A stretch of DNA of 13,206 nt from JBCBAP01 sp038532435 (GTDB lineage: Bacteria > Pseudomonadota > Alphaproteobacteria > Rhodobacterales > Rhodobacteraceae). The DNA is taken from NCBI GenBank assembly GCA_038532435.1, contig JBCBAP010000080.1:1-13206 (forward strand), given 5' to 3'. Shown piece by piece: positions 6,391-13,206 of this stretch (the stretch's first letter is position 1; each line of letters starts with the position of its first letter). The notes under the pieces were generated by a model, which did no database searches, was not told the origin of the DNA, and saw only the letters and a list, made by a program, of their open reading frames with translations. Both the position numbers and the translations under genes were made by a program.

Positions 6391-7839
6391 TCAGTTGAAG
6401 AGCGTGGCCGCGGCCACGGCTGCAATGGCGTCAATGCCGAAGAGGTTGATGACCGGCAGGCCACCCACCACCATCGCAAGGGCGGCTCCGCCGAGCGCGA
6501 GCCCGTGGGTCAGCGGCATCGTGCCGGTGAGCGCTTCGGTCTCTGTCCCGAAATAGACCAGATAGACGATGCGCAGATAGTAATACGCACCGATAACCGA
6601 CGCGATGACGCCGAGCACGGCAAGCGGCACCAGCCCGGCCTCGACCGCCGCGACGAACACGTAATACTTGCCGAAGAAGCCGACGAGCGGCGGAATGCCT
6701 GCAAGGCTGAACATCAGAGCCGCGATTGCCAGCGCCCGTGCCGGATGCACCTGGCTGTAGAGCCCAAGGCTGTAGATGTCCGTGATCGGACGTCCGTCCC
6801 GCTCCATGTTCAGGATGAAGGCAAAGACACCGATGTTCATCGTCACGTAGATGGCAAGATAGATCAGCAACGCCTGGATCCCGTCCTCCGTCCCCGCGGC
6901 AAGGCCGACAAGGGCGAAACCCATGTGCCCGATGGACGAGTAGGCCATCAGACGCTTGATGTTGGTCTGGCCGATCGCCGCGATGGAACCGAGGTACATG
7001 GATGCGAGCGCGAGGAAGGTCAGGATCTGCTGCCAGTCCGCCGTGGCCCCGCCGAATCCGTCGATCAGAACCCGGGCGAAGAGGCCTGCCGCCGCCACCT
7101 TTGGCGCGGTCGCGAAGAACGCGGTAACCGGCGTGGGAGAGCCCTCATAGACATCCGGCGTCCACATGTGGAACGGAGCGGCGGACACCTTGAACGCCAT
7201 GCCAGCGCAGAGGAATGCGAGACCGAACAGTAGCCCGATGCCCATCCCCTCCCCGGCGATGACCTGTGCGATCCCGTCAAAAGACACGGTCCCGGTATAG
7301 CCATAGACAAGGCTTGCACCGTAGAGGAGCAGACCGGAGGAAAGGGCGCCAAGCACGAAATACTTCAAACCCGCCTCGGTCGACCGCAGGCTGTCCCTGC
7401 GGAAGGCGGATACGACATAGAGCGACAGCGATTGCAGCTCCAGCCCCATGTAGAGCGCCAGCAGATCGCCCGCGCTCACCATCATCATCATCCCGACGAC
7501 GGACAGGGCGATCAGGACCGGAAACTCGAACTTCATAAGGTCGTTGGCCGCCAGATACTCGCGACTGAGCAGCAGCATCACCGCGGCACCGAGCAGGAGG
7601 ACGACCTTCGCAAACCGGGCGAAACCGTCATCGATGAACGACCCGCCGAACGCGACATTCTCCCCCGGTGCCCGGGTACCGATGAAAACGGCGAGCAGGA
7701 CGAGCACACCCACGGTGACGAGCAGGATCAGATCCGCCTGACGGTCCTTCCCGCCATAGACACCGAACATGAGAGCTGCCATTGCGAAGCCTGCGAGCAG
7801 CAGCTCCGGCAGGACGATGGATAGGTCTTGTGCAAGCAT
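6391..7839 (-). CDS. nuoN: NADH-quinone oxidoreductase subunit N
   Basis: A 482-residue membrane subunit of complex I, an antiporter-like proton channel equivalent to mitochondrial ND2. It is hydrophobic throughout with about 14 membrane helices. Key charged residues are in place: E134 in GLELQS, K217 in AGMAFKVSAAPFH, K247 in ATAPKVAA and K391 in FFGKYY, matching the functional Glu/Lys positions of the family. Length is normal. The start at 7839 lies 15 bp after the nuoM stop with a GGG-rich binding site in the gap. It is the last structural complex I gene in the string and is followed almost directly by birA. Confidence 0.96.
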   Translation of the reverse strand: MLAQDLSIVLPELLLAGFAMAALMFGVYGGKDRQADLILLVTVGVLVLLAVFIGTRAPGENVAFGGSFIDDGFARFAKVVLLLGAAVMLLLSREYLAANDLMKFEFPVLIALSVVGMMMMVSAGDLLALYMGLELQSLSLYVVSAFRRDSLRSTEAGLKYFVLGALSSGLLLYGASLVYGYTGTVSFDGIAQVIAGEGMGIGLLFGLAFLCAGMAFKVSAAPFHMWTPDVYEGSPTPVTAFFATAPKVAAAGLFARVLIDGFGGATADWQQILTFLALASMYLGSIAAIGQTNIKRLMAYSSIGHMGFALVGLAAGTEDGIQALLIYLAIYVTMNIGVFAFILNMERDGRPITDIYSLGLYSQVHPARALAIAALMFSLAGIPPLVGFFGKYYVFVAAVEAGLVPLAVLGVIASVIGAYYYLRIVYLVYFGTETEALTGTMPLTHGLALGGAALAMVVGGLPVINLFGIDAIAAVAAATLFN

Positions 7840-7854
7840 CTGTGCGCCCTGCCC

Positions 7855-9399
7855 TCAGTGTTCGGCCACCTGCATGGAGGTTCCCGCCTCCAGCAATGCC
7901 GTGTCGTAGGAAGAAAGAAGGTTCTGGACCGACGGTCCGATGATGTCCGTCACCAGGCTCGGGTAGACACCGAGGATCAGCGTTCCCGCAACGAGCGGCA
8001 CGAAGAGTGCACGCTCCCGCAGGTCCATGTCGGTGATGGACTTCAGGCTCTCCTTGATCATCTCGCCAAACACCACTCGGCGATAAAGCCAGAGCGCATA
8101 GGCCGCCGACAGGATCACGCCCGTCGCTGCACCGAAAGCGACCCAGGTGTTCTTCTGGAACGCACCCGACAGCGTCAGGAACTCGCCCACGAAACCGGAG
8201 GTGCCAGGCAGGCCTACATTGCCCATGGTGAAGAGCATGAAGACCAGCGCGAAGGCGGGCATGCGGTTCACAAGACCGCCATAGGCCGCAATCTCCCGCG
8301 TGTGCATCCGGTCATAGATCACCCCGACCGCGAGGAAGAGTGCACCGGAGATGAAGCCGTGGCTGATCATCTGGAAGATCGCACCATCCACACCCTGCTG
8401 GTTCGCCGCGAAGATGCCCATCGTCACGAAACCCATGTGGGCGACGGACGAATAGGCAATCAGCTTCTTCATATCCTCCTGCATCATCGCGACCAGCGAG
8501 GTGTAGATGATCGCGATGACCGAGAGTGTGAAAACGAAGTTCGCGAGCAGGTCCGAGGCGACGGGGAACATCGGCAGGCTGAAGCGCAGGAAACCGTAGC
8601 CACCCATCTTCAGCAGGATCGCGGCGAGCACGATCGACCCTGCCGTCGGTGCCTGCACGTGAGCGTCCGGCAGCCAGGTATGCACGGGCCACATCGGCAT
8701 CTTCACCGCAAAGCTGGCGAAGAAGGCCAGGAACAGGAGCGTCTGCATCCCGCCCACGATGTGCCAGCCGAGGAACGTGATCTCCTCATAGCTGAACTCG
8801 TGGGTCAGCAGGCGGGTGATGTCCGTCGTTTGCGCGTCGAAGGCCATGGCCATCATCGCAATGAGCATCAGGACCGAGCCCAGCAGCGTGTAGAGGAAGA
8901 ACTTGAATGCTGCGTAGATCTTCTCCTTCCCGCCCCAGATCCCGATGATGATGAACATCGGGATGAGCCCCGCCTCGAAGAAGAGGTAGAAGAGGATCAG
9001 GTCGAGCGCGCAGAAGACACCGATCATCAGCGTCTCAAGCAGCAGGAACGCGATCATGTACTCCTTGACCCGGTGGGTCACGTGCCAGCTTGCGCCGATC
9101 ACGATGGGCATGATCACGGTGGTCAGCATGACGAACAGCACGCTGATGCCGTCCACACCCATCCGGTAGGTCAGACCACCGATCCACTCCTCCTCCTCGA
9201 CGAACTGGAAGTCTGTGTTCGACGGATCGAACCCGAAGAGGACAAAGAGGGAGAGGAGGAATGTCACCACCGTCACGATCAGAGCCAGCCGCTTGGCATT
9301 GAGCTGGGCCATCTCGTCCTCACCCCGCAGCGCGACCGCGAGGATCACCGCACCGATCAGCGGCAGGAAGGTGACAAGGGAAAGCAGGTACTGATCCAT
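7855..9399 (-). CDS. nuoM: NADH-quinone oxidoreductase subunit M
   Basis: A 514-residue antiporter-like subunit of the complex I membrane arm, equivalent to mitochondrial ND4. Essential residues are visible: E142 in FFEAGLIP (TM5), K233 in AVKMPMWPVHTWLPDAH (TM7), K264 in LLKMGGYG (TM8) and E407 in FVGEF (TM12), which align with Glu144, Lys234, Lys265 and Glu407 of the E. coli protein. The segment around 307-322 (QEDMKKLIAYSSVAHM) is typical of the broken helix. Length is normal. The start codon lies a single base after the nuoL stop, so translation is likely coupled. No unusual insertion is seen. Confidence 0.97.
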   Translation of the reverse strand: MDQYLLSLVTFLPLIGAVILAVALRGEDEMAQLNAKRLALIVTVVTFLLSLFVLFGFDPSNTDFQFVEEEEWIGGLTYRMGVDGISVLFVMLTTVIMPIVIGASWHVTHRVKEYMIAFLLLETLMIGVFCALDLILFYLFFEAGLIPMFIIIGIWGGKEKIYAAFKFFLYTLLGSVLMLIAMMAMAFDAQTTDITRLLTHEFSYEEITFLGWHIVGGMQTLLFLAFFASFAVKMPMWPVHTWLPDAHVQAPTAGSIVLAAILLKMGGYGFLRFSLPMFPVASDLLANFVFTLSVIAIIYTSLVAMMQEDMKKLIAYSSVAHMGFVTMGIFAANQQGVDGAIFQMISHGFISGALFLAVGVIYDRMHTREIAAYGGLVNRMPAFALVFMLFTMGNVGLPGTSGFVGEFLTLSGAFQKNTWVAFGAATGVILSAAYALWLYRRVVFGEMIKESLKSITDMDLRERALFVPLVAGTLILGVYPSLVTDIIGPSVQNLLSSYDTALLEAGTSMQVAEH

Positions 9400-9400
9400 G

Positions 9401-11452
9401 TCAGCTGGCCCCTCCGAGGATGACGAACCAGGTGATGATGGCCCCGATACCGAGGATCATCGCAAAGGCGTAGTGAAAGACGTAGCCGGACTGCGCGCGG
9501 CCCGCGAGCCGGGTGAAGAACGGGATGATCCCCATCGCAAGGCCGTTGATGCCGCCGTCGATGGTTGCGCCATCCCCCTGCTTCCAAAGGAACCGGCCAA
9601 CCCACATGGCGGGCTTGACGAACACGATGTGGTAGATCTCGTCGAAGTACCACTTGTTCAGCAGGAAGAGGTACAGCGGCCTCTGGTTCTGCGCGAGCTT
9701 CGCCGGCCAATCCGGATGTCGGATGTACATCAGGTAAGCGGTTCCGAGACCCAGCAACATGGCGATGAAGGGTGAGAGTTTCACCCAGGTCGGCACGTAG
9801 TGGTAGGTGTGCAGCACTGCGTCGCTGTCCTTGTGCCCGTCGCCCGCTTTGGCGGCCTTCTTGTGGCTGTTGGCCTCCGCATGCTCGGCTTCGCCCGGCG
9901 CGCCGACCGCGATGGAGGCGCCGAAAAACTCCTCGGAGCTGCTGCCGACGAACGGCTTGTAGAAAAGGGTTCCCGCGAAAATCGCGCCGACCATCAGGAT
10001 GATGAGCGGCGTGGTCATCACCCGCGGGCTTTCATGGGCATGATCGTGGGTGTGCGCATCCCCCCGCGGCGCGCCGTAGAACGTCATGAACATCAGCCGC
10101 CAGGAATAGAAGCTGGTGAAGAGTGCCGCGATCACCAGCGCCCAGAAGGCGAACGTGGCCTCCCCGGCGAACGCGCCCTCGATCACCGCATCCTTCGACA
10201 CGAAACCCGCAAGCCCGATCGGCACGCCGAACATGTCGTAGGAGAACGGGATGCCCACGCCGGTGATGGCGAGCGTCCCGATCATCATCGCCCAGAAGGT
10301 GATCGGCAACTTGTCCTTCAGCCCGCCATAGTTCCTCAGGTCCTGCTCGTGATGCATCGCGTGGATGACCGAGCCCGCGCCGAGGAACAGCATCGCCTTG
10401 AAGGCCGCGTGGGTGAAGAGGTGGAACATCGCCGCCTGATAGAAGCCAACGCCCGCGGCCACGAACATGTACCCGAGCTGAGAGCAGGTGGAGTAGGCAA
10501 TCACCCGCTTGATGTCGTTCTGCACGAGGCCGACGGAGGCGGCGAAGAACGCCGTGATCGCGCCGAGGTAGACGATGAAGTTGGCGGCATAGTCCGTCAT
10601 CTCATAGAGCGGCGACATTCGGCAGACGAGGAACACGCCCGCCGTCACCATCGTCGCCGCATGGATGAGTGCCGAGACCGGGGTCGGTCCTTCCATCGCG
10701 TCTGGCAGCCACGTGTGCAGGAGGAGCTGTGCGGACTTGCCCATGGCCCCGATGAAGAGGAGGAAGCCCACAACCTCGACCGCCGACAGGCTCATGCCCA
10801 GGAATGCGATCTGCTGATCCGCAAGGCCGGGCAGTTCATCGAAGATCTCTCCGAAATTGACGCTGTCCGTGAGGAAGAAGAGCGCGAAGATGCCGAGTGC
10901 AAAACCGAAATCCCCGACCCGATTGACGATGAACGCCTTCATCGCAGCGGCCCCGGCGGACGGTTTGCGATAGTAAAATCCGATCAGGAGGTAGGAGGCG
11001 ACGCCGACCCCTTCCCAGCCGAAGAACATCTGGACGAGGTTGTCCGCCGTCACCAGCATCAGCATTGCGAAGGTGAAGAAGGAGAGATAAGCGAAGAAGC
11101 GCGGCTTGTAGCTTTCCTCCCCTTCGCGGAAGTTCTCGTCGTGGGCCATGTAGCCGAAGCTGTAGAGATGGACGAGGGCGGAGACGCTTGTCACCACGAC
11201 CAACATCACCAGCGTCAGCATATCCACCCGGATGGCCCAGTCCGCGACCATCGTACCGGAATCAATCCATCTGGCGACGGTCACCACATCGTCATTGCCA
11301 TCGAAGGTGAGGAAGGCGAACCAGCTCAGCACCGCGATCAGGAACAGGCCACCGGTTGTGAGCACCTGCGCGCCCCGGATCCCGATGAACTTCCAGCCAA
11401 ACCCCGCGATGATCGCCGTGATGATCGGGGTGAATAGGATGATCGAATACAT
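9401..11452 (-). CDS. nuoL: NADH-quinone oxidoreductase subunit L
   Basis: A 683-residue subunit at the far tip of the complex I membrane arm (mitochondrial ND5), with antiporter-like helices, a long lateral helix and a final anchoring helix. Charged residues for proton transfer are present: E147 in GWEGVG, K239 in GAMGKSAQ, K352 in HAAFKAMLF and K420 in FVSKD. It is longer than E. coli NuoL (613) because of hydrophilic, His-rich loops at about 464-475 (containing HTHDHAH) and 520-551 (with H524, H530, H540, H548 and H551). These lie before the lateral helix and are common in alphaproteobacterial versions, as far as I recall. The C-terminal helix is about 661-680. The start lies 5 bp after nuoK. 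Confidence 0.97.
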   Translation of the reverse strand: MYSIILFTPIITAIIAGFGWKFIGIRGAQVLTTGGLFLIAVLSWFAFLTFDGNDDVVTVARWIDSGTMVADWAIRVDMLTLVMLVVVTSVSALVHLYSFGYMAHDENFREGEESYKPRFFAYLSFFTFAMLMLVTADNLVQMFFGWEGVGVASYLLIGFYYRKPSAGAAAMKAFIVNRVGDFGFALGIFALFFLTDSVNFGEIFDELPGLADQQIAFLGMSLSAVEVVGFLLFIGAMGKSAQLLLHTWLPDAMEGPTPVSALIHAATMVTAGVFLVCRMSPLYEMTDYAANFIVYLGAITAFFAASVGLVQNDIKRVIAYSTCSQLGYMFVAAGVGFYQAAMFHLFTHAAFKAMLFLGAGSVIHAMHHEQDLRNYGGLKDKLPITFWAMMIGTLAITGVGIPFSYDMFGVPIGLAGFVSKDAVIEGAFAGEATFAFWALVIAALFTSFYSWRLMFMTFYGAPRGDAHTHDHAHESPRVMTTPLIILMVGAIFAGTLFYKPFVGSSSEEFFGASIAVGAPGEAEHAEANSHKKAAKAGDGHKDSDAVLHTYHYVPTWVKLSPFIAMLLGLGTAYLMYIRHPDWPAKLAQNQRPLYLFLLNKWYFDEIYHIVFVKPAMWVGRFLWKQGDGATIDGGINGLAMGIIPFFTRLAGRAQSGYVFHYAFAMILGIGAIITWFVILGGAS

Positions 11453-11457
11453 CTACG

Positions 11458-11763
11458 TCAGCCTTTCATCACGTTGACTTCCTCAACCGCGATCGTGCCG
11501 CGGTTGCGGAAGAAGCAGACGAGGATGGCGAGCCCGATGGCAGCCTCGGCCGCCGCGACCGTGAGGATCAGGAGCGTGAAGACCTGCCCGACCAGATCGC
11601 CCTGATGGGCGGAGAACGCGACCATATTGATGTTGACCGCCAGCAGCATCAGTTCGATCGACATCAGGATGACGATGATGTTCTTCCGGTTCAGGAAAAT
11701 CCCGAAGATGCCGGTGACGAACAGCAATGCCGCCACGGTCAGGTAGTGTTCTAGTTCGATCAT
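11458..11763 (-). CDS. nuoK: NADH-quinone oxidoreductase subunit K
   Basis: A 101-residue, three-helix subunit of the complex I membrane arm (mitochondrial ND4L), part of the proton path next to the quinone-binding region. The two membrane glutamates needed for coupling are E37 (in MSIELMLLAVN) and E73 (in AAAEAAIGLAI), equivalent to Glu36 and Glu72 of E. coli. Length matches the family. GGAG eight bases upstream supports the ATG at 11763. A 30-codon ORF lies between this gene and nuoJ, which is unusual because the two genes are usually adjacent. Confidence 0.97.
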   Translation of the reverse strand: MIELEHYLTVAALLFVTGIFGIFLNRKNIIVILMSIELMLLAVNINMVAFSAHQGDLVGQVFTLLILTVAAAEAAIGLAILVCFFRNRGTIAVEEVNVMKG

Positions 11764-11790
11764 ACTGCGTTCTCCGGGCCGGACGGCCCC

Positions 11791-11883
11791 TTACGAATTG
11801 CCCATCCCGGACGTGATGGCGACAAACACCGCCACAGCAATTGCTACAATGATGGCGAGGCGGCTGCGGTCTTTGCGTTTCAT
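11791..11883 (-). CDS. 30-aa single-span membrane peptide inside the nuo operon
   Basis: A short frame between nuoJ and nuoK translates to a peptide beginning MKRKDRSR, followed by a hydrophobic stretch LAIIVAIAVAVFVAITSG (9-26) and ending MGNS, with a TAA stop. It starts 4 bases after the nuoJ stop, and AAGGA lies about ten bases before the ATG, overlapping the end of nuoJ. Third positions are less GC-biased than in the flanking genes (codons such as ATT, GTA, GCA, ATT, GCT in the hydrophobic core). The basic N-terminus and single helix predict N-in, C-out insertion. It might be an accessory complex I subunit or assembly factor, but that rests only on position. No family was recognised. Confidence 0.6.
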   Translation of the reverse strand: MKRKDRSRLAIIVAIAVAVFVAITSGMGNS

Positions 11884-11887
11884 GGTG

Positions 11888-12502
11888 TCAGAGTCCTTGG
11901 CCTGGTTTGACATCCTTCATCACGACCGCCGTTGCGGGGTCGCGATACATCTGCTCCAGCACGTTCTGCCGCTTCACATCCTCCCGGTGGCGGAGCGTCA
12001 GCACGATCGCACCCACCATCGCGACGAAGAGGATCAGGCCCGCCGCCTGGAAGAGGTAGATGTATCGTGTGTAGATGAGCTGGCCGAGGGCCACGGTATT
12101 CTGCACGTCATCCGGGGCCGGTGCCGCCGCCGCGCGAAGCTCCGGTGCGGCGTCGGCAAATGTCCATGCGCCGATCACCAGCATCAGCTCCATCACGAGC
12201 ACAACGCCGATCAGCAACCCGATGGGCATGTGCTTGGCCAGGCCGTCCTTGAGCTCCGCAAAATCGACGTCGAGCATCATGACGACGAAGAGGAACAGCA
12301 CCGCGACCGCGCCCACATAGACGATGATTAGGATCATCGCGACGAACTCCGCCCCCATCAGGACGAACAGGCCCGCGGAAGAGATGAAGGTCAGGATCAG
12401 CCAGAGCACGGAGTGCACCGGGTTGCGCGCCAGCACCACGAAGAGGCCGGAGGCCACGACGGTGCACGCGAAGATGTAGAAGATGACAGCGGTCACGGTC
12501 AC
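11888..12502 (-). CDS. nuoJ: NADH-quinone oxidoreductase subunit J
   Basis: A 204-residue, five-helix membrane subunit of complex I (mitochondrial ND6). It has RNPVHSVL (26-33), the third helix YVGAVAVLFLFVVMML (62-77), where a pi-bulge forms in solved structures, and the C-terminal helix FQAAGLILFVAMVGAIVLTL (151-170). Between them is an Ala/Pro-rich loop (about 116-132). The start is a GTG at 12502, chosen because AAGGGA sits seven bases upstream; a second in-frame GTG lies two codons on. It follows the lipoprotein gene by 12 bp and is followed after 4 bp by the 30-codon ORF. Length is typical of the group. Confidence 0.95.
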   Translation of the reverse strand: MTVTAVIFYIFACTVVASGLFVVLARNPVHSVLWLILTFISSAGLFVLMGAEFVAMILIIVYVGAVAVLFLFVVMMLDVDFAELKDGLAKHMPIGLLIGVVLVMELMLVIGAWTFADAAPELRAAAAPAPDDVQNTVALGQLIYTRYIYLFQAAGLILFVAMVGAIVLTLRHREDVKRQNVLEQMYRDPATAVVMKDVKPGQGL

Positions 12503-12509
12503 GATCTGA

Positions 12510-12515
12510 TCCCTT
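12510..12515 (-). promoter_or_regulatory. ribosome binding site for the GTG start of nuoJ
   Basis: AAGGGA on the minus strand ends seven bases before the GTG at 12502-12500 and overlaps the first base position of the lipoprotein stop codon. No ATG start is available nearby, so this site decides the start. Confidence 0.55.
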
Positions 12516-12928
12516 CAGAGCAGTTCAAAGCGCAGGCACTCGTTGCTGGAGTAGCGGTAGCTGTCCGCAACCCAGTCGCCGGCATCGGATTGGGTGAAGA
12601 AGTACTCGATACGGCACTTCAGCAGGATCTCCGTCGGCGCCTCGCCCGCATCGAAGACCCGGATGATCTCGCCTTTGACCTCGCGGTCGCGGAATCCGGG
12701 GGAGCGGCCGCCCATGAGCTCGATGCGGGACCGGTCCCAGGCCACCGCGCGGGTGCCGCCGACCTCGTAGCTCTCGCTCGGCACACCAAACTGGCGCACG
12801 AGCTGCTCCTCGCTCTGCCCCACCCGGGGCGCGAGGGAGGATTCGAGATCTTCCGTCGTCACGCACGCGGACAGCCCGGCCAGGAGGCCGGTTGCAATCA
12901 GCGCATGCGGGGCGGCGTGAGGCATCAT
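12515..12928 (-). CDS. small outer-membrane-type lipoprotein between nuoI and nuoJ
   Basis: A 137-residue protein with a lipoprotein signal peptide: hydrophobic segment about 9-19, then lipobox LSAC with the modified cysteine at position 22. The residue after Cys is Val, not Asp, so sorting to the outer membrane is expected by the E. coli rule. The mature part has GQSEEQLVRQFGVPSESY (37-54) followed by GGTR and a Trp, a pattern resembling BamE/SmpA-like lipoproteins; this is a weak resemblance. Two more cysteines (C105, C131) could form a disulfide. Its ATG overlaps the nuoI stop (ATGA), so it is co-translated with complex I genes. The alternative second Met shortens it by one residue. Its function in relation to complex I is unknown. 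It is not one of the 14 core subunits. Confidence 0.88.
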   Translation of the reverse strand: MMPHAAPHALIATGLLAGLSACVTTEDLESSLAPRVGQSEEQLVRQFGVPSESYEVGGTRAVAWDRSRIELMGGRSPGFRDREVKGEIIRVFDAGEAPTEILLKCRIEYFFTQSDAGDWVADSYRYSSNECLRFELL

Positions 12929-13206
12929 CGGTAGGGCGCGTCCATTTCAAGGTTGCGGGCGATCTCCGCCTCCCACCGCTCGCCGTTTTCAAGGAGCTTT
13001 GCCTTGTCGTAGAACAGCTCCTCACGGCTTTCGGTGGCGAACTCAAAGTTGGGGCCCTCGACGATGGCATCGACCGGACAGGCCTCCTGACAGAAGCCGC
13101 AATAGATGCACTTCGTCATGTCGATGTCGTACTTCGTCGTCCGGCGGGAGCCGTCCTCCCGCGGTTCGGCCTCGATGGTGATGGCCTGCGCCGGGCAGAT
13201 CGCCTC
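12925..13206 (-). CDS. nuoI: NADH-quinone oxidoreductase subunit I, 3' part
   Basis: The C-terminal 93 residues of the ferredoxin-like complex I subunit (mitochondrial TYKY) that carries two 4Fe-4S clusters (N6a, N6b) leading electrons toward quinone. The visible part starts in the first cluster motif (EAICPAQAI, last cysteine of that set plus Pro) and contains the whole second motif CIYCGFCQEACP. The tail ENGERWEAEIARNLEMDAPYR-like end is typical of alphaproteobacterial NuoI (last residues DAPYR). Roughly the first 70 residues, including three cysteines of the first motif, lie beyond the right edge. The stop overlaps the start of the lipoprotein gene. Confidence 0.95.
   Translation of the reverse strand, partial: EAICPAQAITIEAEPREDGSRRTTKYDIDMTKCIYCGFCQEACPVDAIVEGPNFEFATESREELFYDKAKLLENGERWEAEIARNLEMDAPYR

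Noticed and set aside
7828..9423. Long plus-strand frame (531 codons) opposite nuoM
   Set aside because: It is the antisense shadow of nuoM; its translation is His/Asp/Arg-rich low-complexity, as expected from the complement of a GC-rich membrane protein gene.
9800..11437. Long plus-strand frame (545 codons) opposite nuoL
   Set aside because: Same reason: antisense shadow with biased charged composition and no recognisable domain, while nuoL on the other strand has all family motifs.
11776..11789. Small GC hairpin just upstream of nuoK
   Set aside because: Only 5 bp of stem and no T-run; too weak to call a terminator or regulatory element, though it lies next to the nuoK ribosome binding site.

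Overview
The window (GC-rich, about 60% by eye) looks like chromosome of an alphaproteobacterium, most likely a member of the Rhodobacteraceae/Roseobacter group. The reasons are the run of complex I (nuo) genes followed by birA, coaX and an RNase J gene, the extra non-complex-I reading frames between nuo genes, and a bacterial ferredoxin-NADP+ reductase closest in length and end sequence to the Rhodobacter type. No mobile element, CRISPR array, tRNA or rRNA was seen.

Right and centre (3195-13206, all minus strand): a single tightly packed gene string, read right to left. It holds the 3' part of nuoI (cut by the window edge), a small lipoprotein gene, nuoJ, a 30-codon membrane-peptide ORF, nuoK, nuoL, nuoM, nuoN, birA (biotin-protein ligase without a DNA-binding domain), coaX (type III pantothenate kinase) and rnj (RNase J). 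Gaps run from overlaps of a few bases to 27 bp, and no terminator is visible inside, so this is probably one long operon or a set of overlapping transcripts. The nuo genes build the membrane arm of NADH:quinone oxidoreductase. All the key charged residues of the proton-pumping subunits are present, so the complex should be functional.

Left of the operon, on the plus strand (1723-3156), lies a DEAD-box RNA helicase of the RhlE type, convergent with rnj and separated from it by 38 bp. Its leader carries a short hairpin followed by a T-run immediately before the ribosome binding site, which looks like a transcription attenuator. A divergent 262-bp region separates it from fpr (648-1460, minus strand), a ferredoxin/flavodoxin-NADP+ reductase.

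The left 647 bp is less clear. It holds a probable 71-codon single-span membrane protein (325-540, minus), then a group of three strong hairpins ending in a convincing minus-strand terminator (189-224). At the very edge, a possible start of another minus-strand gene runs out of the window.

The most interesting unexplained items are the two accessory ORFs inside the nuo operon (lipoprotein and 30-aa membrane peptide), the attenuator-like leader of the helicase, and the hairpin cluster with a C-rich loop near the left end.
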